From: Streptomyces sp. CB01635
Lineage (GTDB): Bacteria > Actinomycetota > Actinomycetes > Streptomycetales > Streptomycetaceae
Assembly (NCBI RefSeq): GCF_002803065.1
Contig: NZ_NNBL01000034.1
Span: forward strand, 1-64,000
DNA length: 64,000 nt
Reading direction: 5' to 3'
Part shown: positions 35,940 through 44,593 of the stretch, in pieces
Position numbering within the stretch: position 1 is the stretch's first letter
Layout of the letters: the number at the start of each line of letters is the position of its first letter
The notes under the pieces: model-generated
The model's database searches: none
Told to the model about the DNA's origin: nothing
The model's input: the letters and a program-made list of their open reading frames with translations, nothing else
Position numbers and translations under genes: made by a program

Positions 35940-36928
35940 GCGCGCTGGTGTTTGACGAGGTGAGCGTGCGCTACGGCGCCCGGCGCGGAGGCCTGACCGC
36001 AGTGGACCAGGTCAGCCTGACCGTGCCCAAGGGACAGGTGGTCGGGCTGGTCGGGGAGTCGGGATCAGGCAAGTCGACGCTGGCACGGGCCGCGGTGGGC
36101 CTTGTACCGGTCGCCGCGGGCCGCGTCATGCTCGGCGGCGTGGATGTGAAGAGCCTGCCGCGAAGGCGTCCGCTGCAGATGGTGTTCCAGGACCCGTACT
36201 CCTCGCTGGACCCGCGGATGAGCATAGGTGAGTCGATCAGCGAGGCCCTGCCGCGCAGTGCGCACGCCGGGGCGGCAGACCGACGGGCCGAGGTGGCGAG
36301 ACTGCTCGAACTGGTCAACCTTGACCCGGACCGGGCGGGGATGATGCCGAAGCACCTGTCCGGCGGGCAGCGGCAACGTGTCGCGCTCGCCCGCGCGTTG
36401 GCCGGGCAGCCGCAGGTACTGATCGCCGACGAGATCACGTCCGCGCTCGACGTGTCGGTGCAGGGAGCCGTGCTCAACCTGGTCCGCACACTGCAGCGGC
36501 GACTGGATCTGTCGATGCTCTTCATCTCGCACAACCTGGCCGTGGTGCGCTATCTCAGCGACGTGATCGCCGTGATGTATCTCGGCCGCATTGTGGAGAT
36601 GGGCCCCGCCCAGCAAGTCCTCAACGACCCGCAACACCCCTACACGCGCGACCTGCTCGCCGCGGCCCCGTCCGTCCATACCGGCCTGTTCGACGTCTCC
36701 GGTGACGGCATCGGCGACACGGAACCGCCCGACCCGCACCACCCACCCACCGGTTGCCGCTACCACCCCCGCTGCCCGATCGGCCCGCTCACGCACACCG
36801 AGCGCACCCTCTGCCTCAGCTCCGACCCGGCCGACGACGCGGTGACCCGCCGGCATCGAGCGGCCTGCCACTTCTCCCCGAGCGCCAGCGAACAGCCCGC
36901 AATCCCACGAGGAGGCCTCTTGCGATGA
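35936..36928 (+). CDS. Peptide ABC transporter ATP-binding protein (DppF/OppF type)
   Basis: A 330-residue ATPase: Walker A GESGSGKST, Q-loop MVFQDPYSSLDPRMSIGESI, signature LSGGQRQRVALARAL, Walker B LIADEITSALD and LFISHNLAVVRYLSD. The C-terminal oligo_HPY region includes HPYTRDLLAAAP and CRYHPRCP. The ATG overlaps the preceding stop by four bases and its own stop overlaps the next start. It pairs with the ATPase half of the fusion protein to power uptake. Confidence 0.9.
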   Translation: MSALVFDEVSVRYGARRGGLTAVDQVSLTVPKGQVVGLVGESGSGKSTLARAAVGLVPVAAGRVMLGGVDVKSLPRRRPLQMVFQDPYSSLDPRMSIGESISEALPRSAHAGAADRRAEVARLLELVNLDPDRAGMMPKHLSGGQRQRVALARALAGQPQVLIADEITSALDVSVQGAVLNLVRTLQRRLDLSMLFISHNLAVVRYLSDVIAVMYLGRIVEMGPAQQVLNDPQHPYTRDLLAAAPSVHTGLFDVSGDGIGDTEPPDPHHPPTGCRYHPRCPIGPLTHTERTLCLSSDPADDAVTRRHRAACHFSPSASEQPAIPRGGLLR

Positions 36929-39900
36929 CCCGACGCCTTGGCATTGATGATCTGTACGAGTTGACAGTCCCCGAGCAGCCGAGTGTTTCGCCGGACGGAA
37001 GCCGGATCGTGTACGTGCTGCGCGCCGCCGACCGTGACGGCGACCGGGACGTGCGGGCGCTCTGGCAGGTCGCCGCCGCGGGCGGCGAGGCGCGGCAGCT
37101 CACCCGGGGCACGACCGACACAGCACCGACATGGTCGCCCGACGGCACGCGTATCGCGTTCCTGCGTGCCCGGGACTCGGCCCCGCAACTGTGGTTCCTG
37201 CCCACCGCCGGGGGCGAGGCCGAGCAGGTGACAGAACTCCCGCTGGGCGCCGGCGCACCGGTCTGGAGCCCGGACGGCAACAAGGTCGCCTTCGCGGCGC
37301 CGGTCGACCTCGCCGCGGCGGACGGCGAGGAGGCAACCGCACGCGCACGCCGGGCGCATGCCCCGGTCGTGGCGGACAGGCTGGACTTCAAAGCCGATGG
37401 CACGGGCCTGCTGCGGACCGTGCGCAAGCACGTGCACGTCCTCGACGTGGGCACGCGGGAGATCCGGCAGGTCACGTCGGGGGACTGGAACGCGGGCGAC
37501 CCCACCTGGTCGCCCGATGGCACCCGGCTGGCGTTCCCCGGCGCATCGGAGCCCGACGCTGACCTCACGCTGCGGTCCGCCGCCTACGTCCTCGACCTGA
37601 CCGAGCGCGCCGCCGAGCCGCAGCTGACGGGCTCCGGCGACGGCATAGCAGCCACGGTCACATGGACTCTTGACGGTCAGGCACTGCTGGTCGTCGGGCG
37701 GGGGGACACCGAGATCGGGCACACTAAATTGCTGCTGGTGCCGCTGGACGACGGTGACACGGTCGACCTGACGGCTGCCCTTGACCGGAACGTGATGCCG
37801 GGCGGCCCCGGCTATCCCGGCGCGGCGCCGTGCCCGACAGCGGACGGCCGGGTGCTGTTCTGCGTGCGCGAGCGCGGCTGCACCCACCTCTACTCGGTCG
37901 GTCTCGACGGCAACGCGCCCCGGCCGGTCGTGGGAGGCGCGGGGAATACCGTCGGCGACCTGGCCGTCGCGGGGGACACCGTGGCGATCCTCCTCGCCAC
38001 GCCGTCCTCGTTCGGCGAGATCGCGACGGTTGACCCCGCCGACGGGACGGTCGAGGCGCGCACACACCATGGCGAGAGCGTCGCCGACGTGGAGCTGTTC
38101 GCCCGTGAGGAGCGGGAGTTCACGATCTCCGACGGCACCGTGGTCCATGGCTGGCTGGTCCGTGACCTGGCCCGTACCGGCCCTTCGCCTCTGCTACTGG
38201 ACATCCACGGCGGCCCGCACAACGCATGGAACGGCACAGCCGACGCCACCCACATCTACCACCAGGTGCTCGCCGCGCGCGGCTGGGCGGTGCTGCTGCT
38301 CAACCCACGCGGGAGCGACGGCTACGGCGAGAAGTTCCTCACCGCGGCGCTCGGCGCGTGGGGACAGGCGGACGCGCCTGACTTCCTCGAACCACTGGAT
38401 CACCTCGTCGCCGAGGGGGTCGCCGACGCCGACCGGCTGGCCGTGTCCGGCTACAGCTACGGCGGCTTCATGACCTGCTACCTGACGAGCCGCGACAACA
38501 GGTTCGCGGCTGCGGTCGCGGGCGGGGTGGTCAGCGATCTGACCAGCATGGCGGGCACCTCGGACGCAGGCCACTACATGAGCGTGCGCGAACTGGGCGG
38601 CACCCCGTGGGCCGAGGAACAGCCGTACCCGCAGCAGTCGCCGCTCACCCACGTCGACCAGGTCCAGGTACCGACGCTCATCGTGCAAGGTGCCGATGAC
38701 GTGCGCTGTCCGGTGGGGCAGGCGGAACAGTGGTTCACCGCGCTGCGCGAGCGGGGCGTTCCGGCCCGGCTGGTGCTGTACCCCGGCAGCTCGCACCTGT
38801 TCATCCTCGACGGCAGGCCGTCGCACCGGGCCGACTTCAACCGACGCGTCGTCGACTGGGTGGAGCGGCACGCAAGGCCCAAGGGAAGCGCGGCGCGGGT
38901 GCCGATCGACGCCGCGCACTGGCAGCGGCGGCTGAGCGAACTGGCTTGCGCACATCGGGTACCCGGAGCGGCGCTCGGCATCCTGCGCATCGGCGGCGAC
39001 GGCGCCGACGATCTGGTGCAGGCGAGCCACGGCGTCCTGAGCAAGAACACCCGCGTCGAGGTCACCGACGACTCGCTGTTCCAGATCGGCTCGATCACCA
39101 AGGTGTGGACGACGACCGTCGTGATGCAACTGGTCGACGAGGGGTTGCTCGACCTCGACGCGCCGATCGCGGACGTTCTGCCCGAGCTGCGACTGGCCGA
39201 TCCGGACGTGGCGAGGCAGGTGACGATGCGTCATTTGCTCACCCACACAAGCGGCATCGACGGCGATGTGTTCACGGACACCGGCCGTGGCGAGGACTGC
39301 CTGGAGCGCTACGTTGACCAGCTCGCGGGCGTCGGACAGAACCACCCGCTCGCGGCGACCTTCTCCTACTGCAACTCGGGATTCGTCCTCGCCGGCCGGG
39401 TCATCGAGAAACTTACCGGCAAGAACTGGGACATCGCGATGCGCGAGCGGTTGTTCACCCCGCTCGGCCTGAGCCACACGATCACGCTCCCCGAGGAAGC
39501 GCTGCTGTTCCGCGCGGCGGTCGGCCATCTCTCGCGCAGGGACGGCGAGCCGACGTCCGCGCCGGTCTGGGGGCTGCCGCGCTCGGTCGGTCCAGCCGGT
39601 CTGGTCGGCGCGGCGACCGCGGACGTCCTGGCGTTCGCCCGGCTGCATCTGACCGGAGGGCTGGCACCGAACGGCGAGCGAGCGCTCACGAGGGCATCGG
39701 TGGACGCGATGGCCGACAAGCAGACCGACCTGCCCGATCCGCACAGCATCGGCGACTCGTGGGGCCTGGGCTGGATACGTTTCGACTGGGACGGGCACCA
39801 AGTCGTCGGCCACGACGGCGGCACGATCGGCCAGGCGGCGTTCCTGCGGCTGCTCCCCGAGCAAGGACTTGCGGTGGTGCTGCTCACCAACGGCGGCAGT

Positions 39901-40281
39901 CCACGGGACCTGTACGAGGGGCTGTATCGGGAGATCTTCGCGGAACTGGCCGGGGTGGCCATGTCGCGTCCGCTCGAACCGGCCGCTGTGCCTCCCGCCG
40001 TGGACGCGCGGCGTCACGCCGGTGTCTACGAGCGGGCCGGGGTGCGTGCCGAGGTTCTACTGACTGGGGAAAGGCTGCGTCTGCGCCAGACCCTCACCGG
40101 TCCACTGGCCGAACTCACGCCGGATCCGACGCAGGAGTACGACTTGGTACCGGTCTCCGACAGCCTGTTCGTCTTCCGCGCGCCGGAATCCCGGACCTGG
40201 ACCCCGGTCACGTTCTACACGCTGCCCACCGGCGAGCCGTACGTGCACTACGGGGTGCGGGCAGCCCCGAAGGTTTCCTGA
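36925..40281 (+). CDS. Fusion of S9 prolyl-oligopeptidase-type peptidase with a class C beta-lactamase-like (S12) domain
   Basis: An 1118-residue cytosolic protein with two catalytic modules in one frame. Residues 1-370 form a beta-propeller with TolB/WD-like repeats (PTWSPDGTRIAFLRA, PVWSPDGNKVAFAA, PTWSPDGTRLAFPG). Residues 400-650 are the alpha/beta hydrolase domain with nucleophile Ser511 in GYSYGGFM and the His in SSHLFIL. From about 655 an S12 domain follows: Ser723 in S-I-T-K, Tyr815 in SYCNSG, His963 in GHDGGTIGQ, then a small C-terminal beta domain. The ATG overlaps the previous stop. Two serine peptidases with different stereo-preferences in one chain suggest processive breakdown of mixed L/D peptides. 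Confidence 0.9.
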   Translation: MTRRLGIDDLYELTVPEQPSVSPDGSRIVYVLRAADRDGDRDVRALWQVAAAGGEARQLTRGTTDTAPTWSPDGTRIAFLRARDSAPQLWFLPTAGGEAEQVTELPLGAGAPVWSPDGNKVAFAAPVDLAAADGEEATARARRAHAPVVADRLDFKADGTGLLRTVRKHVHVLDVGTREIRQVTSGDWNAGDPTWSPDGTRLAFPGASEPDADLTLRSAAYVLDLTERAAEPQLTGSGDGIAATVTWTLDGQALLVVGRGDTEIGHTKLLLVPLDDGDTVDLTAALDRNVMPGGPGYPGAAPCPTADGRVLFCVRERGCTHLYSVGLDGNAPRPVVGGAGNTVGDLAVAGDTVAILLATPSSFGEIATVDPADGTVEARTHHGESVADVELFAREEREFTISDGTVVHGWLVRDLARTGPSPLLLDIHGGPHNAWNGTADATHIYHQVLAARGWAVLLLNPRGSDGYGEKFLTAALGAWGQADAPDFLEPLDHLVAEGVADADRLAVSGYSYGGFMTCYLTSRDNRFAAAVAGGVVSDLTSMAGTSDAGHYMSVRELGGTPWAEEQPYPQQSPLTHVDQVQVPTLIVQGADDVRCPVGQAEQWFTALRERGVPARLVLYPGSSHLFILDGRPSHRADFNRRVVDWVERHARPKGSAARVPIDAAHWQRRLSELACAHRVPGAALGILRIGGDGADDLVQASHGVLSKNTRVEVTDDSLFQIGSITKVWTTTVVMQLVDEGLLDLDAPIADVLPELRLADPDVARQVTMRHLLTHTSGIDGDVFTDTGRGEDCLERYVDQLAGVGQNHPLAATFSYCNSGFVLAGRVIEKLTGKNWDIAMRERLFTPLGLSHTITLPEEALLFRAAVGHLSRRDGEPTSAPVWGLPRSVGPAGLVGAATADVLAFARLHLTGGLAPNGERALTRASVDAMADKQTDLPDPHSIGDSWGLGWIRFDWDGHQVVGHDGGTIGQAAFLRLLPEQGLAVVLLTNGGSPRDLYEGLYREIFAELAGVAMSRPLEPAAVPPAVDARRHAGVYERAGVRAEVLLTGERLRLRQTLTGPLAELTPDPTQEYDLVPVSDSLFVFRAPESRTWTPVTFYTLPTGEPYVHYGVRAAPKVS

Positions 40282-40387
40282 CCGGTTCGCGGCCGGCATC
40301 TCCGGCTGCGATGGGGACGGACCCGCTCGACCAGCCGTCCGATCAACTGGTCGAACGGGCCCGCGCGTTCGGCCCGTTTCTTATGGC

Positions 40388-41210
40388 GTGATCATTCGTT
40401 GAACCGTGCATGACGGATCTGGTTGAGCGGTTGGTGCCGGACGAGTTGTGGGTGTTGTTCCGGCGGGTGGTGCCTCGGACGGAGGTGAAGCGTCCTCAGG
40501 GCGGTGGCCGACGGCGGGCCGGTGATCGCGAGACGCTGGCGGCCATCATCTTCGTGGCCACCTCGGGCTGCACCTGGCGGCAATTGCCGCCGGTGTTCGG
40601 GCCGGCCTGGCCCACGGTCTACCGACGCTTCGCCCAGTGGAGCCGGGAGAGGCTCTGGGCCCGGCTCCATCGGGTCATCCTCGACGAACTCGGCGCCAGA
40701 GGAGAGCTGGACTGGTCGCGGTGCGCGCTCGACTCCGTCAGCGTCCGGGCGGCAAAAGGGGGCTACTGACCGGACCGAATCCGACCGACCGCGGCAAACC
40801 AGGATCGAAAATCCACCTGCTCACCGACCGGAACGGACTGCCCCTGTCACTGGGCATCCCCGGCGCCAACATGCACGACAGTCTCGGGCTGAAGCCACTG
40901 GTGCGCGGGATTCCGCCCGTCCGCTCCCGGCGCGGGCCCCCGGCCAAGCTCCATGCCGACAAGGGCTACGACTACGACCACCTGCGCAGATGGCTCCGCA
41001 AGAGGGGCATCCGCCACCGCATCGCCCGCGAGGGCATCGAGTCGTCTACCCGGCTGGGCCGCCATCGCTGGGTCGTCGAAAGGACAGTGTCCTGGCTGGC
41101 CGGGTGCCGTCGCTTGCACCGCCGCTACTAACGCGAGGCCGAGCACTTCCTTGCCTTCGTCGGTATAGCTGCAGCCCTCATCAACTACCGTCGACTTACT
41201 ACGTAGACAG
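40388..41210 (+). mobile_element. Inactive IS5-family (IS427-like) insertion sequence
   Basis: An almost full-length element with two overlapping transposase frames. Approximate limits are given by the end of the peptide island and the end of transposase homology; clear terminal inverted repeats were not found, so one or both ends may be eroded. Confidence 0.6.
40410..41206 (+). pseudogene. IS5-family transposase, two frames with a slippery site and a premature stop
   Basis: Frame A from ATG 40410 encodes the N-terminal part (LVPDELWVLFRRVVPRTEVK, FVATSGCTWRQLPPVFGPAW, WSRCALDSVSVRAAKGGY) and stops at 40767-40769. Frame B continues as LTGPNPTDRGKPGSKIHLLT and ADKGYDYDHLRRWLRKRGI. The joint AAAAGGGGG (about 40755) is a typical -1 slippage site, so the two frames are probably one protein by programmed frameshift. 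In frame B a TAA at 41129-41131 interrupts the expected RRYERxAEHFLAF segment; the remaining 24 residues up to 41206 are still readable. That nonsense change makes the copy inactive. Confidence 0.8.
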
Positions 41211-41293
41211 GACTATGATCTACGGCGACATCGCGTGTCGGTCACCGGCTGGGTGAGACATGGAGGTGTCGGGACTGCCTTCGGAGGCATTCC

Positions 41294-41683
41294 TTGTCAG
41301 TCGAGTTGAACCACACGATCGTCCACGCCCGGGACAACCGGGAGTCCGCAGAATTCTTCGCGAACCTGCTCAGCCTTGAGATCACCGCCGAGTGGGGTCC
41401 GTTCATCGCGGTCGGCCTGGGCAACGGCGTCACGCTGGACTTCGCCACTATCCCCGCAGACGAGATCACTCCCCAGCACTACGCCTTCTTGATCTCCGAG
41501 GAGGAGTTCGACACGGCGTACGCGCAGATCAGACAGCGCGGCATCGAGCACTATGCCGACCCCCACCGGAAGCAGCCCGGCACGATCAACTACAACGACG
41601 GTGGCCGCGGCGTGTACTTCATGGACCCGGCGGGCCACGCCATGGAGCTCATCACCGTGCCGTACGGCGGCTGGACCTCGTAA
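41294..41683 (+). CDS. VOC (glyoxalase/dioxygenase-fold) family protein
   Basis: A 129-residue metal-binding protein with two beta-alpha-beta-beta-beta modules: LNHTIVHARDNRESAEFFAN (ligand His), LLSLEITAEWGPFIAVGLGN, HYAFLISEEEFDTAYAQI, and YFMDPAGHAMELITVPYGG (ligands His and Glu). The start is TTG 41294 with GGAGG six bases upstream; no ATG gives a full domain. Such small proteins act as lyases, dioxygenases or antibiotic-binding resistance proteins; nothing specifies which. A strong terminator follows 12 bases after the stop. Confidence 0.85.
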   Translation: MSVELNHTIVHARDNRESAEFFANLLSLEITAEWGPFIAVGLGNGVTLDFATIPADEITPQHYAFLISEEEFDTAYAQIRQRGIEHYADPHRKQPGTINYNDGGRGVYFMDPAGHAMELITVPYGGWTS

Positions 41684-41694
41684 CCACATGCACC

Positions 41695-41728
41695 GAGGGC
41701 CGCACCCCTAGCGCGGAGTGCGGCCCTC
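41695..41728 (+). terminator. Rho-independent-type hairpin after the VOC gene
   Basis: GAGGGCCGCAC (41695-41705) pairs perfectly with GTGCGGCCCTC (41718-41728) around a 12-base loop, just downstream of the VOC stop codon. As usual in Streptomyces, no long T-run follows. Confidence 0.75.
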
Positions 41729-41826
41729 AACCGCTGCTTGTGCCCCATGTGATCGCAGCCGGCGCCCTGCGATACCAGCTCCGCCGCCTGGCGGGCGCCA
41801 TTAGCACCAAAGGAAACGGCGTCTTA

Positions 41827-42840
41827 CGAGTCGGTGCGTGATAGCGGGTGGGGCGTGTTTTGCCTGCTCGCGGTGTTTATCTCGGGGTGATGCTGCGGTC
41901 GGAGACGAGGGTGGCGATGGCTTGGTAGGTGTCGGGGAGGCGGTCGCGGCGGTGGGTCCAGCGTTGCAGTTGTTTCCAGCGTTTGTGGTCAGCGAGGGCG
42001 TGTTCGACGGTGATGCGTTGTGAGGAGTGCTCGTGCCGTTGGCGTTCGTTGTGCTCGAGGAAGGGGAGCGTCGCGCCTGGTCGTAGCTCGCGGGGCTGGG
42101 TCAGGGCTTTGCCTCGGTGGTCTCTGCTCAGGCCGAGGTATCCGTCGTCGAGGAGGACCTGTACCCGGTCGAAGGCATCGAAGCATCTGCCGATGCCAGC
42201 CAGACGAGCGGCAGTGGCGTCGTGCATGCGCCCGGGCCGCAGGGCGTCGGTCCATAGAGTGCGGCCCTGGTGGTCGGCGATGACGGTGGCCTTCATGGTG
42301 TTCTGCTTCTTCTTGCCCGACACGAACGCTCGCCGTCCTCCCCGGCCCGCGGTGGGCCGGCGGACCTGGATCTCGGTGGCGTCCATCCGCAGCCGGACAC
42401 CTTCGGTCTGGGCGTAGGCAAACACATCGTCCATCGTGCGCAGCCGCACACCGGGACGGTCCGCTACGGCGAACCCTCGCCCAGCCAGCAGCTGGCGCAC
42501 CTCACCCACCGCCCTGGTCACGGTGGAGCGGTCCACCCCGTACAGCAGGGCCAGCACGGCATGCGGCAGGTCATGCCGCAGATGGATGAGCGTGGCCACC
42601 AACCGGTCCACGAACACCAGCTGATGCCGGGCACCGGCTCCCGGAGCACGCTTCCTCGCCCCGCCCCGCGTCTGGTATCGACGCCCCTCGACCCCGACTA
42701 CCCATGGCCTGGCCAACTCCACAACCAGCTGCGACAGATGAGTGCTGGAGATCCCCGTGAATAACGGATTGCCAGTACCGAACGATCCACCATGCCTTTC
42801 ACCAGCAGAGCATGCCCACCCGCTATCATGCACCAACTCG
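41827..42840 (-). mobile_element. Complete IS5-family (IS1031-type) insertion sequence with TTA target duplication
   Basis: The two ends are imperfect inverted repeats reading CGAGTCGGTGCGTGATAGCG at the left and, inverted, CGAGTTGGTGCATGATAGCG at the right, extending on as GGTGGG. TTA flanks both sides directly (41824-41826 and 42841-42843), matching the TNA target of this IS group. Length 1014 bp. This is the only insertion sequence in the window with intact ends and duplication, so it is the youngest. Confidence 0.85.
41877..42836 (-). CDS. IS5-family DDE transposase
   Basis: About 320 residues: an N-terminal helix-turn-helix region (LRHDLPHAVLALLYGVDRST, VTRAVGEVRQLLAGRGFAV), then the DDE nuclease with first D in RLRMDATEIQVRRP, the FVSGKKKQNTMKATVIADHQ segment, second D in VLLDDGYLGLSRD and the E in ITVEHALADHKRWKQLQRW. 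It ends LVSDRSITPR, as in active relatives. The start is uncertain: TTG 42836 and GTG 42833 are in frame, while an ATG at 42793 encoding a more typical N terminus (MVDRSVLAI) is in another frame. A small frameshift near the 5' end is therefore possible. Confidence 0.82.
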   Translation of the reverse strand: MVHDSGWACSAGERHGGSFGTGNPLFTGISSTHLSQLVVELARPWVVGVEGRRYQTRGGARKRAPGAGARHQLVFVDRLVATLIHLRHDLPHAVLALLYGVDRSTVTRAVGEVRQLLAGRGFAVADRPGVRLRTMDDVFAYAQTEGVRLRMDATEIQVRRPTAGRGGRRAFVSGKKKQNTMKATVIADHQGRTLWTDALRPGRMHDATAARLAGIGRCFDAFDRVQVLLDDGYLGLSRDHRGKALTQPRELRPGATLPFLEHNERQRHEHSSQRITVEHALADHKRWKQLQRWTHRRDRLPDTYQAIATLVSDRSITPR

Positions 42841-42843
42841 TTA

Positions 42844-43181
42844 GATGGAGCTGCTGACCGGACGATTGATGGCCGCACCGGATGCGCCCGTGCGTGCTGA
42901 GTACGACCTTGTTGGCCTGGCGGGCAGGGATGTGGTGTGGGCCCCGCCTTCCCGCGAGGCTCGGGTGGGGGCTGGCTTGTGGAATGTGGGCCGGGAAAGC
43001 CGTTCCGCAAGACAGTCTGCGGCCACAGGCGGAGGCAACTGGGAACGCAGGCCGCAGCGATGGTCGCGACGGCGGCCACCGCCAGTATCAGGTCCGCACG
43101 GGCCATCGCCCGTGCGCCTCGGCGGAAGTTCCCGTGCTTCGCCGACCTGGAGCGGGACGTCGGGGCGAGGGTGTGCCCCCC
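42844..43181. other. Stretch without a supportable gene
   Basis: Between the insertion sequence and the MatC gene no frame carries a recognisable domain on either strand. It may hold the 3' flank of the transporter gene or decayed sequence. Confidence 0.4.
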
Positions 43182-44438
43182 TCAGGACCAGGGCAGGACG
43201 AGCGCGCCCCAGGCGACCACGGGGCCCGCGGCGACGATGCCGCAGGTGTAGCCGAGGATCTGGCGGTAGAAGCCGCGGCGCTCCACGCCCCGGGCGTTGC
43301 TCAGGACCAGCGCCCCGTTGGTGGAGAACGGTGAGACGTCGACGATCGTGGTGGAGACGGCGAGAGCGGCTATCAGACCGGTCGAGCTGAGGTGGCTGGA
43401 CAGCAGCAGCGGAACGGCGATCGGGATGATCGCGGTGAGGATCGCGGTCGAGGAGGCGAAAGCGGAGGTGACGGCGACCGTGAAACAGAGGAGGAGGGCC
43501 ACGACGAGCGGGGTGCCGAAACCGGCCGCGTGCTCGGAGATCTTCTCGATGATCCCGGCGTGCTCCAGCATCGCGATGTAGGTCATCATGCCGCCGACCA
43601 GCAGCAGGGTGTGCCAGCTGATGCCGTCCACTGCCTTCTCCTGGCGCTTCATGTCCAGGAGGGCCAGCAGCGCACCGGCGGCCAGAGCGAGAACGCCGAT
43701 CTGCATCTGGAATCCGAGGGCACACACCACCAGTGCGGCGAGGGCGGCCAGCGTGGCCCACTGGTGCCAGGTGGCCCGCTCCGTGTCCGCGTCGCCGTCT
43801 GGTGCCTCCTGCTCGGGCTGCGCGGAGGAGTCCGCCGCCATCGTGCGGCGCCGCAGGGCGGCGAAGGTGAGCAGGGACAGTAGGAGATTGACGGCGAAGC
43901 TGGCGAAGAAGAGTGTCGCCGGCGCGACGGACAGATCGGTGTCGTCGACCATGCCGAGCACCAGCGCGCCCGAGACGGCCATGGGGGAGAACGCTCCGGC
44001 ATGGGCGCCGCTGATCACCATCATCCCGGTCATGAGCGGGTTGATGTTGTGACGGAAGGCGAAGTTCATCCCGATGGGCACCAGGATCGCCACGGCAGCG
44101 GGGGTGAAGGTGCCCAGAGAGGTCAGCACCCCGGCCAGGAGGAAGAGCACCCAGGGGATCAGGGCGGTCTGCCCCCTCACCAGACGGACTCCGGCGGCGA
44201 CCAGCAGATCGACCGTACCGTTGCGGCGGGCCACGGCGAACAGATAGGTGACGCCGACGATGGTGAGGAAGAGCTCCACGGGGAAACCCTCGAATATCTG
44301 CTCCTCGGTCATGTTCAGCGCGGTCGTACCGACCGCGAAGCACGCGACGAAGGCCAGGATGCCGATGTTGATCGGCAGGACGGTGCCGACGACGAACATG
44401 ACGAGCAGCGCGCCGACGGAGATCAGCTCAGGAGACAT
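43182..44438 (-). CDS. MatC-type dicarboxylate (SLC13/DASS-like) transporter
   Basis: A 418-residue carrier with 11-12 hydrophobic helices in two halves. The N-terminal half (LISVGALLVMFVVGTVLPIN to GVTYLFAVARRNGTVDLLV) matches the MatC_N domain of malonate/dicarboxylate carriers; the C-terminal half contains the SxxxT-type substrate loops SAFASSTAILTAIIPIAVPL and TIVDVSPFSTNGALVL. The start at 44438 (second of two ATGs) is best spaced to GAGGA. It is followed upstream by the PrpF gene 155 bases away on the same strand. Together they suggest uptake of a tricarboxylate or unsaturated dicarboxylate such as aconitate and its isomerisation. Confidence 0.82.
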   Translation of the reverse strand: MSPELISVGALLVMFVVGTVLPINIGILAFVACFAVGTTALNMTEEQIFEGFPVELFLTIVGVTYLFAVARRNGTVDLLVAAGVRLVRGQTALIPWVLFLLAGVLTSLGTFTPAAVAILVPIGMNFAFRHNINPLMTGMMVISGAHAGAFSPMAVSGALVLGMVDDTDLSVAPATLFFASFAVNLLLSLLTFAALRRRTMAADSSAQPEQEAPDGDADTERATWHQWATLAALAALVVCALGFQMQIGVLALAAGALLALLDMKRQEKAVDGISWHTLLLVGGMMTYIAMLEHAGIIEKISEHAAGFGTPLVVALLLCFTVAVTSAFASSTAILTAIIPIAVPLLLSSHLSSTGLIAALAVSTTIVDVSPFSTNGALVLSNARGVERRGFYRQILGYTCGIVAAGPVVAWGALVLPWS

Positions 44439-44593
44439 CATTGTCCTCTTTGTCCTGCGGGAGGGGGAGTTGGGCAGGGGGCCGGATCGGCCGAGGCGTG
44501 CCAGAGAGGGAAGCACGACAAACACGGTGAGGAACAGTCCCGAAGGGACACTGCGGGGGCCCGCTGTATGCGGCTCACCGGGGGCGGCAGGGG

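Noticed and set aside
40320..40370. Terminator after the fusion peptidase
   Set aside because: TCGACCAG and CTGGTCGA can pair over eight bases, but flanking pairs are poor; not strong enough to list.
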